DNA of 64,000 nt from an uncultured Pantoea sp. (GCA_913778495.1 CAJYVD010000030.1:1-64000), one strand, 5' to 3'. Counted from the first letter of the stretch, positions 9,858-18,707 are shown. The notes: generated by a model from the sequence alone, not told the origin. Numbers and translations are program-made.

Positions 9858-9885
9858 GGATAACAGTGAGAAGTTGCGCAACGGC

Positions 9886-10671
9886 CTAGCGAATGGTTTT
9901 TGGCGTCATCATGCGGCGTGCGCCGACATAATGCTTTTGCCAGTAATCCTCGCCCAGCGCGCTGATTTGAATGTCTTTGCCCGTACGCGGTGACTGAATA
10001 AATTTACCGTTACCCAGATAAACACCGACGTGATCGGCAGTGCCGCGGTTGTTAATGCGGAAGAACACCAGATCGCCTTTTTCCAGCAGTTCCCGCTTGA
10101 TCGGAGAGGCGTCACGCAGGTGGTACATTTCATTTGCGGTGCGAGGGAAGCGGTACTTCACTAAATCTTTATAGGCGTACCAGACCAACCCACTGCAATC
10201 AAAGCCGGTATGCGGCGACGTGCCGCCCCACTGATAGGGTTTTCCAAGCTGGCCCATCAATTTTGTCATCGCCGTCTCACGCGCCTTTTGATAGCGCAGA
10301 CGGTGCGATTTGCTCATTTTGATCCCGGTCAGCGACGCGACCTCGTCATCGTCAGTGCGCGCAACGCTGCCTGGACGCTGATGGCCGTATTTTTTCACGG
10401 CGCTTTTTAACGGGATCTTTTTGCGCGTCGACGTTGGCGACGCCTTGGCGGTGTGGAGTTGTTTTTTCAGTTTGAGTTTTTGTACGGAGGTCAGGCGCGA
10501 TTTCTTGGCAGTGGTCTTGAGCGGACGTCGTTTGCGCCGTTCATCTTCACGCGCACTTTTTTTATCTGCCTTGTGCAAACTGACATTAACAGGCGCATGC
10601 GGAGACGCAGAGGCCACATTAAAGAACAATTGGGCGAAAGCCAGTATGAAAAGCGTAATGAGTAAACGCAT
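9886..10671 (-). CDS. mepH: Murein DD-endopeptidase MepH (YdhO)
   Basis: A periplasmic NlpC/P60 cysteine peptidase that cuts D-Ala-mDAP crosslinks, allowing insertion of new peptidoglycan. The 261-residue protein begins with a signal peptide (about residues 1-22, ending SAS). A lysine-rich linker follows to about residue 125, then the C-terminal NlpC/P60 domain with the catalytic cysteine 159 in FDCSG and histidine 214 in ADHVGVY. The basic linker probably helps it bind the cell wall. It is divergent from grxD and ends in its own terminator. Confidence 0.92.
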   Translation of the reverse strand: MRLLITLFILAFAQLFFNVASASPHAPVNVSLHKADKKSAREDERRKRRPLKTTAKKSRLTSVQKLKLKKQLHTAKASPTSTRKKIPLKSAVKKYGHQRPGSVARTDDDEVASLTGIKMSKSHRLRYQKARETAMTKLMGQLGKPYQWGGTSPHTGFDCSGLVWYAYKDLVKYRFPRTANEMYHLRDASPIKRELLEKGDLVFFRINNRGTADHVGVYLGNGKFIQSPRTGKDIQISALGEDYWQKHYVGARRMMTPKTIR

Positions 10672-11033
10672 AGTCCGGTTACAGGTTAAGCAGACCCAAA
10701 CAAAGGCTGCAGCTGAGTAAGAGAAATCTGATCGTTGATCAGCGCCGAAGCAATTCTAATCCACTTTTTTTGGAAAAGGTAAGGGCTTTTTCTATTAATC
10801 TTTTGACCGAAGAAATGTGTTGCAAAAGTAAGCTAATTCAGCTGGTTAACCCAGCGTATTATTGCTAATTATTAATTTTGTCACGCTTTTTCATGAAAGA
10901 CATTGATAGGTGGTTCCTTGCGAACTTAACAAACATGGCGATCACCACAGGCAGAGAGAAAAACCCATTTTCAGTGTGCGCGTTAAGTCGCTACAATAAA
11001 CAAACACGAAGTGGAGCATTAAGGAAGGCTTAA
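10672..11033. promoter_or_regulatory. mepH-grxD divergent intergenic region
   Basis: This 362-base A/T-rich stretch has no supported gene. For grxD a possible promoter is TTTCAG (10969-10974), a 17-base spacer and TACAAT (10992-10997), about 37 bases before the start. The mepH promoter is not identified. Confidence 0.45.
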
Positions 11034-11366
11034 ATGAGTACTGTTGAAAAAATTCAGCGCCAGATCGCAGAAAACCCGATCCTGCTGTACATGAAAGGTT
11101 CACCCAAGCTGCCAAGCTGTGGTTTCTCTGCGCAGGCTGTACAAGCGCTTTCCGCCTGCGGTGAGCGCTTCGCGTATGTCGATATTCTGCAAAATCCCGA
11201 TATTCGTGCTGAACTGCCAAAATATGCAAACTGGCCTACGTTCCCACAGCTGTGGGTTGACGGCGAGCTGGTGGGCGGTTGCGATATCATCGTTGAGATG
11301 TTCCAGCGCGGTGAACTTCAGCCGCTGGTAAAAGAGACCGCTGAGAAACATAAAGAAGCGGAATAA
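11034..11366 (+). CDS. grxD: Monothiol glutaredoxin 4
   Basis: A monothiol glutaredoxin that carries a [2Fe-2S] cluster bridged by glutathione and acts in iron-sulfur cluster delivery with BolA-type partners. The 110-residue protein has the CGFS active site at residues 29-32 and the glutathione-binding WPTFPQLWV and GGCDI segments. The start is preceded by an AAGGAAGG ribosome site. It is a single-gene unit ended by a strong terminator. Confidence 0.96.
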   Translation: MSTVEKIQRQIAENPILLYMKGSPKLPSCGFSAQAVQALSACGERFAYVDILQNPDIRAELPKYANWPTFPQLWVDGELVGGCDIIVEMFQRGELQPLVKETAEKHKEAE

Positions 11367-11370
11367 TCTA

Positions 11371-11399
11371 AAGGCCGACAATTGTCGGCCTTTTTTTTC
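11371..11399 (+). terminator. Intrinsic terminator of grxD
   Basis: GGCCGACAATTGTCGGCC (11373-11390) is an uninterrupted inverted repeat followed by eight T residues, starting seven bases past the grxD stop. The A-rich left flank may let it serve the convergent rnt gene too. Confidence 0.9.
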
Positions 11400-11410
11400 T
11401 CTGCTTACGG

Positions 11411-12094
11411 TTACGGCGCGGCGCTATCAGGCGTCTCTTCCTCGTTCGTTGGCGCATCGCTCACCGGCAGCGGCCAGCCGCCCAACCGTTTCCAGCGATT
11501 CACCAGTTCACAAAACAGCGTCGCCGTTTGTTCGGTATCATAGAGTGCCGAATGCGCTTGAGTGCTATCAAAGTCCATTCCCGCAGCAATACAGGCTTTT
11601 GCCAACACCGTTTGCCCCAGCACTAATCCGCTCAGCGCGGCGGTATCGAAGGTGGCAAAAGGGTGGAACGGATTGCGTTTCAGGCCAACGCGCTCAGCGG
11701 CAGCCATCAGGAAATTGTGATCAAAGGTCGCGTTGTGCGCGACGATAATGGCACGGTTACACAGGCTATCTTTGGTGCCCTTGCGTACCATCTTAAAAAT
11801 GGCGTGCAGCGCCTCATATTCACTGACCGCACCGCGTAAAGGGTTGTGGGGATCGATGCCGGTAAACGCCAGCGCTTCAGGATGCAGCAGCGCGCCTTCA
11901 AACGGCTCCACGTGAAAATGCAACGTTTCATCGCGATGAAGCCAGCCATCGTCATCCATCTTGAGCGTGGTGGCCGCGATTTCTAACAGCGCGTCAGTTT
12001 GCGCATTGAAGCCAGCTGTCTCAACGTCAATGACCACAGGATAAAAACCGCGAAAGCGTTGATGAAGAGCATTTGGAGCGTTCGATTCAGACAT
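11411..12094 (-). CDS. rnt: Ribonuclease T
   Basis: A DEDD-family 3'-5' exoribonuclease that trims tRNA 3' ends and matures 5S and 23S rRNA. The 227-residue protein starts [10 protein letters not shown], placed by alignment with E. coli; an open frame extends 48 codons further upstream without homology. D23 and E25 in VIDVETAGF are the first metal-binding pair, and HSALYD near residues 181-186 holds the general base and last aspartate. The C-terminus has about a dozen extra acidic residues compared with E. coli. The lhr helicase gene that follows rnt in E. coli is absent; grxD is the next gene. Confidence 0.95.
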   Translation of the reverse strand: MSESNAPNALHQRFRGFYPVVIDVETAGFNAQTDALLEIAATTLKMDDDGWLHRDETLHFHVEPFEGALLHPEALAFTGIDPHNPLRGAVSEYEALHAIFKMVRKGTKDSLCNRAIIVAHNATFDHNFLMAAAERVGLKRNPFHPFATFDTAALSGLVLGQTVLAKACIAAGMDFDSTQAHSALYDTEQTATLFCELVNRWKRLGGWPLPVSDAPTNEEETPDSAAP

Positions 12095-12168
12095 CAGGAT
12101 CTCATAGCAAGGAATGGGGCAGCGCGCATTATGGCAAAAATTGCGGAGGGGTGCAGCAGGAGAGAAAG

Positions 12169-12192
12169 ACCAGCCCACGCGGGTGGGCTGGT
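12169..12192 (-). terminator. Terminator of gloA
   Basis: ACCAGCCCAC and GTGGGCTGGT form a ten-base-pair stem with a four-base loop six bases past the gloA stop. The following bases on the minus strand are CTTTCTC, a weak U-run. Confidence 0.7.
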
Positions 12193-12197
12193 AGCGG

Positions 12198-12608
12198 CTA
12201 TCCGTTGCCGAGGCCGTTGCCGGCGTGTTTGTTTTCAATCAGCTCAATTTTGTAGCCGTCTGGATCTTCAACAAACGCGATGATCGTCGAACCGCCTTTG
12301 ACTGGACCCGCTTCGCGCGTCACGTTCCCGCCCGCGTTGCGGATACGTTCGCAGGTCTCAGCGACGTCATCCACGCCCAGCGCGATATGACCGTAAGCGT
12401 TGCCCAATTCGTATTTATCCACGCCCCAGTTGTAGGTCAGCTCAATCACCGCACCTTCGCTTTCTTCGGTGTAGCCCACAAAAGCGAGGGTGTATTTGTA
12501 CTCGGTGTTTTCGCTCTGGCGCAGCACGCGCATGCCCAGCACGCGGGTGTAGAAATCAATCGAGCGTTGCAGATCGCCAACGCGCAGCATGGTGTGAAGT
12601 AAACGCAT
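12198..12608 (-). CDS. gloA: Lactoylglutathione lyase (glyoxalase I)
   Basis: Converts the hemithioacetal of methylglyoxal and glutathione to S-lactoylglutathione, the first step of methylglyoxal detoxification. The 136-residue protein has the nickel ligands H5, E56, H74 and E122 at exactly the E. coli positions. The start has a GAGG ribosome site; a frame extending 32 codons upstream has no homology. It is the last gene of the nemR-nemA-gloA unit. In E. coli this operon responds to electrophiles through NemR. Confidence 0.96.
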   Translation of the reverse strand: MRLLHTMLRVGDLQRSIDFYTRVLGMRVLRQSENTEYKYTLAFVGYTEESEGAVIELTYNWGVDKYELGNAYGHIALGVDDVAETCERIRNAGGNVTREAGPVKGGSTIIAFVEDPDGYKIELIENKHAGNGLGNG

Positions 12609-12719
12609 AACATCCTCTTTTTTAATCACGTCATTGGGGAATGACGCTTGCAAACACAGTATAGCTCGTAATAGCGGGCTTAAACCCAGCGGCCACCTGC
12701 GCAAGGCCGCCGCTGGAAG

Positions 12720-13817
12720 TTACAGAGTAGGGTAGTCGGTATAGCCTTCCGCGCCGCCGCCGTAGAAGCTCTCCGGGCGCTGGGGATTCAGCGGCGCATC
12801 CTGTTGCAGGCGCGCGACCAGATCCGGGTTGGCGATAAAGTCGCGGCCGAAAGCCACCGCGTCAATCAGGCCACGGGCGATAAGATCGTCCGCTTTTTCC
12901 ACGGTGTAAGCGCCAGCACCAATGATCACGCCAGGGAAGCGCGCGCGCACTTTTTCGCGGAACGCGTCGGTGTAAGGTTTACCGCCAGCCCAGTCAGGCT
13001 CGGAAAGGTGCAGGTATGCTAAGCCGCGCTTGCCCAGCTCGCTGATATACCACAGCGCGGCCTCTTCTTCCTCTGGACCATTGTCCAAATTCTGGAACGA
13101 CCCAATCGGAGAGATGCGGATGCCAACGCGGTCGGCGGACCAGTTAGCAATCGCCGCGTCTACCACTTCCAGCGCAAAACGGCCGCGTTTCTCAATGGAA
13201 CCGCCGTATTCGTCGGTGCGCTGGTTAGAACCGGGCGCCAGGAACTGATGCATCAGGTAGCCGTGAGCCGAGTGCAGCTCCAGCAAATCAAAATTTGCCT
13301 CGCGTGCGTTAGCGGCAGCTTGACCAAAATCTTTCACAATTTGCTGGATTTCCGGCACCGTCAGGGCGCGCGGCATGGACGTATCTTCACGGTAGACCGA
13401 GCCATCTGCGGCGCGCAGTGAAGTGCGGGTTCCCGCTGGAAGCGCAGACGGCGCCACAGGGGCTTCGCCGCCAGGCTGTACGCTGTGATGAGATATGCGG
13501 CCGGTGTGCCACAGTTGGACGGCGCTGTGACCGTTCGCGGCGTGAATGCCTTCGTTGATCCGTTTCCATGCCGCAATTTGTTCCTCAGTATGCAGCCCCG
13601 GCGCACCCGCGTAGCCTTTCGCCTGGAAAGAGACCTGCGTAGCTTCGGTGATGATCAAACCCGCGCTGGCGCGCTGCTGATAGTATTCCGCCATCAGCGG
13701 CGTAGGGATATCGCCTGGCTCAATGCTGCGCAGACGCGTCAGCGGGGCCATAAACACACGATTCGGTACGGTGATCGCGCCCACTTTCAGTGGGGTAAAC
13801 AGCTGTTTGCTCGCCAT
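12720..13817 (-). CDS. nemA: N-ethylmaleimide reductase (Old Yellow Enzyme family)
   Basis: An FMN-dependent ene-reductase that reduces activated double bonds and nitro-compounds. The 365-residue TIM-barrel protein has the substrate-anion-binding histidines in [12 protein letters not shown] near residue 182 and the FMN phosphate-binding segment [11 protein letters not shown] near the C-terminus. The AGGAG ribosome site is five bases before the ATG. It follows nemR in the same direction with a NemR-like half-site between the two genes. A second OYE-family gene lies at 45530-46648. Confidence 0.94.
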   Translation of the reverse strand: MASKQLFTPLKVGAITVPNRVFMAPLTRLRSIEPGDIPTPLMAEYYQQRASAGLIITEATQVSFQAKGYAGAPGLHTEEQIAAWKRINEGIHAANGHSAVQLWHTGRISHHSVQPGGEAPVAPSALPAGTRTSLRAADGSVYREDTSMPRALTVPEIQQIVKDFGQAAANAREANFDLLELHSAHGYLMHQFLAPGSNQRTDEYGGSIEKRGRFALEVVDAAIANWSADRVGIRISPIGSFQNLDNGPEEEEAALWYISELGKRGLAYLHLSEPDWAGGKPYTDAFREKVRARFPGVIIGAGAYTVEKADDLIARGLIDAVAFGRDFIANPDLVARLQQDAPLNPQRPESFYGGGAEGYTDYPTL

Positions 13818-13832
13818 GGTGTCTCCTAATAG

Positions 13833-13847
13833 TAGACCGGTCGTCTT
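13833..13847. promoter_or_regulatory. Secondary NemR-like half-site before nemA
   Basis: TAGACCGGTCGTCTT shares TAGACC and the spacing of the full palindrome found upstream of nemR, but its right arm is degenerate. It lies 16-30 bases before the nemA start, between nemR and nemA. Confidence 0.45.
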
Positions 13848-13865
13848 GAAACGGCTTTTTTTAAA

Positions 13866-14462
13866 TCAGCGGCATTCAAGCCACTGTTCGATGGTATCGA
13901 GCGCCAGACTGATGGGGCCTGACTCCCGAGATATTTTGCTTTGCAAGCTGGCGCCGAGCCACAGCAGGTAGCAGCGCTGAGCCAGCTGCAGCGGCGTCTG
14001 ATTGCCAGGCAGCAACTGCGCAGCCGCCACCTCTGTCAGGCACGCAGCATAGGCAGCGATGACCGCATTGGCACCTTGCTGAAGCGCATTGCGCATGGGC
14101 TCGGAGAGATCGCACACTTCTGCTGAGAGCTTCACGCCCAGGCATCCCACAATGTGCCCCTGCTCAATGAACAGCGTTTCGGCGTAGCGGAAATGGGCGA
14201 GAAAACGCGCGCGCGCTGAAACATCGGGGCGATGCAGTTGCTGCTCAAGCTGCGCCAAAAAGTGGCTGAAGTAGCGCTCAAGCAGCGCGACGCCAAACGC
14301 TTCTTTCGAAGGGAAATAGTGGTAAAAGGAGCCCTTGGGCACTTTAGCCAGCGCCAGCATCTCACTGAGACCCATACCCGTGAAGCCGCGCTGCAGGCAT
14401 ACCTGCTCGCCAACGGCAAGCAGGTGTTCACGGGTTTCGTTGCGTTGCGTACTCTTATTCAT
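13866..14462 (-). CDS. nemR: TetR-type electrophile/hypochlorite-sensing repressor NemR
   Basis: A TetR-family repressor whose E. coli orthologue is inactivated by N-ethylmaleimide, hypochlorous acid and methylglyoxal through cysteine modification, releasing nemA and gloA. The 198-residue protein has a helix-turn-helix at residues 25-50 (GMGLSEMLALAKVPKGSFYHYF). C107 in VGCLGVKLSAEVC corresponds to the redox-sensing C106 of E. coli. I use the ATG at 14462; a TTG two codons upstream is less likely. A perfect palindromic operator lies just upstream. Confidence 0.93.
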   Translation of the reverse strand: MNKSTQRNETREHLLAVGEQVCLQRGFTGMGLSEMLALAKVPKGSFYHYFPSKEAFGVALLERYFSHFLAQLEQQLHRPDVSARARFLAHFRYAETLFIEQGHIVGCLGVKLSAEVCDLSEPMRNALQQGANAVIAAYAACLTEVAAAQLLPGNQTPLQLAQRCYLLWLGASLQSKISRESGPISLALDTIEQWLECR

Positions 14463-14476
14463 GGGCAACAGAGTAG

Positions 14477-14492
14477 TAGACCAGTCGGTCTA
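14477..14492. promoter_or_regulatory. NemR operator upstream of nemR
   Basis: TAGACCAGTCGGTCTA is an inverted repeat with perfect six-base arms, 15-30 bases before the nemR start. A related half-site (TAGACCGGTC) recurs before nemA. Palindromic identity and position strongly suggest the NemR autoregulatory operator. It also lies close to the 3' end of eptA (stop at 14511), whose transcript runs into it. Confidence 0.75.
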
Positions 14493-14510
14493 ATGCAAAT
14501 CCCCGCCGGC

Positions 14511-16139
14511 TCACTGGCACGATTTGATCATATCGAGGGCAGGCTGGTATTGCTCGGTTTGAATATTGAACATGCCCAAGACGGTATGGAAAAGGTTGTC
14601 CTGCGACACGGGGGCGCCTGCGGCCTGCTGGCGTAAACACGCGTCGTTAATGTGGAAGGCCGCTTCATAGCCGGGCGAGAGCCACAGCAGCAGCGGAATA
14701 TGGGTCTGCTGGGAAGGCGCGAACAGGTAGGGCGCACCGTGCAAGTACATCCCGTGTTCACCCAGCGATTCGCCATGGTCGGAGAGATAGACCAGCGCCA
14801 CGTTAAAACGATCGCTAAGCGCTTTCAGCTTATCGATTGTCCGGCTCACCATGTCATCGGTATACAACAGCGTATTGTCGTACGTGTTGACCAACGCCTG
14901 ATGATCGCAATCCTGAATCTGCTTGCTGTCGCAGGTAGGTAAAAAGCGGCGGAATGTGTCCGGATAACGCTGGTAGTAAGCCGGGCCATGGCTGCCCATT
15001 TGATGCAGTACCACAATGCCGTCGTTATGCAGGCTATCAAGGTAATTGTCGAGGCGATGCAGCAGCACGTCATCCTGGCAAAAGCCGTCGTGGCAATATG
15101 CCGGTAAACGCCACATCGTCATATCGCTGTGCGGCACGCGGCTGCATGCGCCTTTACATCCACCATCGTTTTCACGCCACAGCACGCTCACGCCAGCGTG
15201 TGCCAGTACGTCAAGCAACCCTTCCTGATGGTGCGCCAGATTCGCATCGTAGTGCTGCCGCGGCATGTTAGAGAACATACAAGGCACGGAGATGGCGGTT
15301 TCGGTGCCACAGGAGCTGGCGTTTTGATAATAGATAACCTGCTGCTTTTTCAGTTCAGGGTTGGTTTCACGCGCATAGCCGCCGAGCGAAAAATTCTCAG
15401 CACGCGCGGTTTCACCCACTACCAGCACCACCAGCGTTTTTTTCGCGTTGGCAAGGATAAGCGGGCCTTTGTGGGCGTCCTGGCCAATTTTTACCAGCGC
15501 CTGGCTCCCCTGTAAGAAGCGGTGATCGAGGTAATGTCCCGCGCCGCTCACCACGTTAACCGGCGTGATCATTTTGACCAGGCCTTTGTTGTTGCGAATC
15601 AGCGAAGCGTAATCTTTATAGAAAAGTACACCCATCAGCAAAATCAGCAGCAGGGCGCCCAGCGCGCTGGCCAGACGGTGCAGCAGGCTCCACCACCAGC
15701 GCTGACCGCGCGTAATGCGCACCAGACAGATGACTATCACCGGCAGCACGCCCATTAAAATCATCCATACCACATAGCGCGTGCTGATGAGCGCCATCGC
15801 CTCCTGCGGGTCCGATTCAAACACGTTTTGAATCATGTTGGTGTCAATGACCGTGCCGAAGCTGTACATAAAGTAATTCGCGGCGGCACTCACAACGACC
15901 AACACCGCCAGCAGCGGCTTGCGTACCCAAGGCCAGGCGAGCAGAGAGAAAATCAGATAGAACGCGCTGGCCAGCACAATGGTCATACTGGCGGCAAACA
16001 GGTAATCGTGGAGGCGATCGTAAGCAATGATGTCCCAGGCGCGGAGTAAAAACAGTCCATTTAATACAAAGGTAAAGAACAGCGCCGTCAGCACATTAAA
16101 CAGGCTGGCGTGACACTGTAACCGGGTGGCCACTTTCAT
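14511..16139 (-). CDS. eptA: Lipid A phosphoethanolamine transferase EptA
   Basis: Transfers phosphoethanolamine from phosphatidylethanolamine to lipid A phosphates at the outer face of the inner membrane, lowering negative charge and sensitivity to polymyxins and cationic peptides. The 542-residue protein has five N-terminal membrane segments to about residue 180, then a periplasmic sulfatase-fold domain. That domain has zinc ligand E243 (VVGETAR), catalytic T281 in CGTETAISVPCMF, and the SDHGE metal motif near residue 455; paired cysteines fit the usual disulfides. It is the chromosomal PmrC/EptA type, related to MCR enzymes by family only. It sits alone between nemR and ydhL, an insertion relative to E. 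coli, with no pmrAB genes nearby. Confidence 0.9.
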   Translation of the reverse strand: MKVATRLQCHASLFNVLTALFFTFVLNGLFLLRAWDIIAYDRLHDYLFAASMTIVLASAFYLIFSLLAWPWVRKPLLAVLVVVSAAANYFMYSFGTVIDTNMIQNVFESDPQEAMALISTRYVVWMILMGVLPVIVICLVRITRGQRWWWSLLHRLASALGALLLILLMGVLFYKDYASLIRNNKGLVKMITPVNVVSGAGHYLDHRFLQGSQALVKIGQDAHKGPLILANAKKTLVVLVVGETARAENFSLGGYARETNPELKKQQVIYYQNASSCGTETAISVPCMFSNMPRQHYDANLAHHQEGLLDVLAHAGVSVLWRENDGGCKGACSRVPHSDMTMWRLPAYCHDGFCQDDVLLHRLDNYLDSLHNDGIVVLHQMGSHGPAYYQRYPDTFRRFLPTCDSKQIQDCDHQALVNTYDNTLLYTDDMVSRTIDKLKALSDRFNVALVYLSDHGESLGEHGMYLHGAPYLFAPSQQTHIPLLLWLSPGYEAAFHINDACLRQQAAGAPVSQDNLFHTVLGMFNIQTEQYQPALDMIKSCQ

Positions 16140-16321
16140 GAAAACTCATTCGTTAAGAAAATTGTGACAATCATATGATCGTAAGATGAGGAAAACCTTA
16201 ACACAAGGCGGACGAATCAATGCCACGAAATAGCGCAGATTGGCGGCAATAAGCGGAGAGACTTTGCACAATCTCAGTGACCTGTTATGACTATAGAGGA
16301 AAGCTAAGTGGCGGAGGTGGT

Positions 16322-16561
16322 GTGCCTGAACAATTAGAGTTTTTTCCCGTTCCCAGCCCGTGTCGGGGGATCTGCCAGACCGATGCGCGCGGATACTGCG
16401 TAGGGTGTTTGCGCAGCCGGGAGGAGCGTTTTAACTGGATGCAATTCACGGATGCACAGAAGCGCGAGGTGTTGCGCTTGTGCCGTCAGCGCTGGCTGCG
16501 GCTGCATAAAAAACAAAAAGGTGACGACACGCAAGACCCCGAGCAACCGTCGCTGTTTTAA
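16322..16561 (+). CDS. ydhL: DUF1289 small cysteine-rich protein YdhL
   Basis: A 79-residue protein, the E. coli YdhL length, of unknown biochemical role. The four cysteines in SPCRGICQTDARGYCVGC (C-x3-C-x7-C-x2-C) suggest a small metal-binding site. I choose the GTG at 16322 because GGAGG lies four bases upstream and the protein then aligns end to end with E. coli YdhL. A longer in-frame start 15 codons upstream reads through that ribosome site. The DPEQPSLF C-terminus is conserved. It is followed by ydhF in the same direction. Confidence 0.88.
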   Translation: MPEQLEFFPVPSPCRGICQTDARGYCVGCLRSREERFNWMQFTDAQKREVLRLCRQRWLRLHKKQKGDDTQDPEQPSLF

Positions 16562-16632
16562 CACCGTTTCGCCCGTGCCTTCCGTTATACTCCCTTTCAC
16601 TTAATTGTCTGCGTGTTCAAGGGAGTCATCGG

Positions 16633-17529
16633 ATGTTAGAACCACAATCAATTGCCCCACAGGGCCCCGCTTTTTCACCTCTGATCATGGGCTACTGGCG
16701 CTTACTAGAGTGGGCGATGACGCCACAGCAGCGCGTTGCATTTATTGAGCACCATCTCTCGCTGGGCATCACCACGGTCGATCACGCGGATATCTACGGT
16801 GATTATGGCTGTGAAGCGGCGTTTGGTGAGGCGCTGCGCCTTGCTCCAGGCCTGCGCGAGCAGCTGCAAATTGTGACCAAATGCGGCATCGCCACCCGCG
16901 CACGCGCGGAAAACAGTATCGGGCACTATATCACCGATGCCCATCACATTCGTGCCAGCGCCGAGGCGTCGCTGCGTCACTTTGCCACCGATTACCTTGA
17001 TGTGCTGCTGATCCATCGCCCGGACCCGCTCATGGATGCCGATGACGTAGCCGAGGCGTTTATCGCGCTCCATCAAAGCGGAAAAGTGCGCCACTTTGGC
17101 GTATCGAACTTTACCCCGGCGCAGTTCACCCTGCTGCAGTCCAGATTGCCTTTTAGCTTGGTCACCAATCAGGTTGAAATTTCCCCACTGGAACAGTCAA
17201 CGCTGCTGGATGGCACGCTTGATCAGTGTCAGCAACTGCGCATGCGTCCGATGGCATGGTCATGTCTGGCGGGCGGGCGCTTGTTTAACGATCCCCATTA
17301 TCAGCCGCTGCGCGACGAACTCGAATCTATTCGGCAGGAAAGCGGTGCGCGAACGATTGAGCAGGTGGTTTATGCGTGGGTGCAAATGCTGCCTTCACGG
17401 CCGCTGCCGATCATAGGCTCGGGGAAAACGGCACGCGTGACAGAGGCGGTTGAGGCTTGCCGTTTGCGTTTGTCACGCCAGCAGTGGTTCCGCATTCGTA
17501 AAGCCGCGCTCGGCTACGACGTCCCTTAA
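16633..17529 (+). CDS. ydhF: Aldo/keto reductase YdhF
   Basis: A 298-residue NADPH-dependent aldo/keto reductase with the (beta/alpha)8 fold. The catalytic tetrad is visible: D50 and Y55 in VDHADIYG, K84 in VTKCG, and H126 in LIHRPDP. The cofactor-binding IIGSGKTARV segment is near residue 260. The physiological substrate is unknown. A GGGAG ribosome site precedes the ATG by seven bases. It lies between ydhL and sodC as in E. coli. Confidence 0.93.
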   Translation: MLEPQSIAPQGPAFSPLIMGYWRLLEWAMTPQQRVAFIEHHLSLGITTVDHADIYGDYGCEAAFGEALRLAPGLREQLQIVTKCGIATRARAENSIGHYITDAHHIRASAEASLRHFATDYLDVLLIHRPDPLMDADDVAEAFIALHQSGKVRHFGVSNFTPAQFTLLQSRLPFSLVTNQVEISPLEQSTLLDGTLDQCQQLRMRPMAWSCLAGGRLFNDPHYQPLRDELESIRQESGARTIEQVVYAWVQMLPSRPLPIIGSGKTARVTEAVEACRLRLSRQQWFRIRKAALGYDVP

Positions 17530-17610
17530 CGCGTAAAACTACGTCAAACTCCGGCAGCCCGCAGCAATTCGGTCCAGGCTTAATGGGAATCGCTACCGTC
17601 AGGAGAAGTT

Positions 17611-18129
17611 ATGAAAAATACACTTATTGCTACCGTATTGTTTTCGTGCGCGCTGGGTGCCCATGCCGCGACTGAAGAAGTGACGCTGCATAGCGTTACC
17701 GCCCAGGGCGTAGGTGCCGCCATGGGGGTTGTGACCCTCACTGAAACGCCCTATGGCGTCCAGTTTGCACCGCATCTTAGTGGACTCAAGCCGGGTATTC
17801 ATGGCTTCCACGTGCACGCCAAAGGCAGCTGTCAACCCGGCGAGTCCGACGGGAAAACGGTGGCGGCGGGGGCAGCGGGAGGGCATCTGGACCCCAATAA
17901 CAGCGGTAGACATCTGGGGCCTTATGCCGAGGGGCATTTAGGCGATTTGCCGGCGCTTTACGTCACCGCTGACGGCAAAGCGAACTATCCCGTGGTGGCG
18001 CCGCGCATTAAATCGCTGGCGGAGATCAAGGGCAAAGCGCTGATGGTCCACGTTGGCGGCGATAATCATGCCGATCGGCCACAGCCGCTGGGCGGTGGGG
18101 GCGCACGGTTAGCCTGCGGCGTGATCTAA
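17611..18129 (+). CDS. sodC: Periplasmic copper/zinc superoxide dismutase
   Basis: Dismutates superoxide in the periplasm. The 172-residue precursor has a signal peptide cleaved near residue 20 (GAHA-A). Metal ligands appear as HGFHVH, GGHLDP, HLGP, GHLGDLPAL and VHVGGDNHADRP, and the two cysteines that form the structural disulfide are present (GSCQPG and ARLACGVI). The AGGAG ribosome site is five bases before the ATG. The iron enzyme gene sodB, which lies near mepH in E. coli, is missing from that position in this window. Confidence 0.96.
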   Translation: MKNTLIATVLFSCALGAHAATEEVTLHSVTAQGVGAAMGVVTLTETPYGVQFAPHLSGLKPGIHGFHVHAKGSCQPGESDGKTVAAGAAGGHLDPNNSGRHLGPYAEGHLGDLPALYVTADGKANYPVVAPRIKSLAEIKGKALMVHVGGDNHADRPQPLGGGGARLACGVI

Positions 18130-18236
18130 CGAAAGCGTGCGCAGGGCTGAAAAGTTCTGCGCCATTTTCTTACTACTTTCTGCGTGTCATCCGGCTTATG
18201 ATGCGGGTCAAGGAAAAGAACCATTCAGGGGAAGGC

Positions 18237-18707
18237 ATGAAAACGCGCGGAATAATACTGTTGGGGCTGCTGCTATTGGCAGGATGCGATCGGCCGAACG
18301 ATACGCAGCTTCGCCTGGAGGCCAGCCGGCAGCTACAGCGAGTGATTGATTCAAACCCCTTACGTGCCAGCTGCGAGAAAGTTGCGCGGGGGCGCGAGTG
18401 GCTCACGCAGCGCACGCTAGAGCAATTACGTGCGCAGGGCTGCCAGAACGTGCTGCGCAGCGCCACTGAGACAGATTTTACCCATACCGAAACCTTTCAT
18501 CACACCATGACCGTGGTGTGCGGCGGGATCAGCGGTAAAAGTTTTACGGGTGACACGCTCAATCGCCGCTTTATTTACTCCTCGGAGGAGAAAGCGCTGG
18601 TGATCGAACCCATGACCGAGCAAGATAAAACGCGCTTCGAAGGACAAAAAAGCCTCGCGCAGCTGCAAGAGGACTTTAACCGTCAAGACGCGCAATATTG
18701 TCAATAG
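18237..18707 (+). CDS. Putative inner-membrane lipoprotein of unknown function
   Basis: A 156-residue protein beginning with a lipoprotein signal (MKTRGIILLGLLLLAGC) and lipobox LLAG-C17. Aspartate follows the cysteine, the classical inner-membrane retention signal. The mature part is hydrophilic with four further cysteines (in ASCEK, AQGCQN, TVVCGG and QYCQ) that could form disulfides. I chose the ATG with the GGGGAAGG ribosome site; an in-frame ATG 13 codons upstream would hide the signal peptide. I do not recognise the family. It occupies the place of ydhIJK between sodC and slyA. Confidence 0.75.
   Translation: MKTRGIILLGLLLLAGCDRPNDTQLRLEASRQLQRVIDSNPLRASCEKVARGREWLTQRTLEQLRAQGCQNVLRSATETDFTHTETFHHTMTVVCGGISGKSFTGDTLNRRFIYSSEEKALVIEPMTEQDKTRFEGQKSLAQLQEDFNRQDAQYCQ

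Noticed and set aside
14511-16139. Mobile colistin resistance (mcr) gene
   Set aside because: The protein is an ordinary chromosomal EptA in a conserved context with no insertion sequence or plasmid signature nearby.
16140-16200. PmrA (BasR) box upstream of eptA
   Set aside because: Only single TTAA-type half-sites are visible (CTTAAC, GTTAAG); the direct repeat with five-base spacing is not present.
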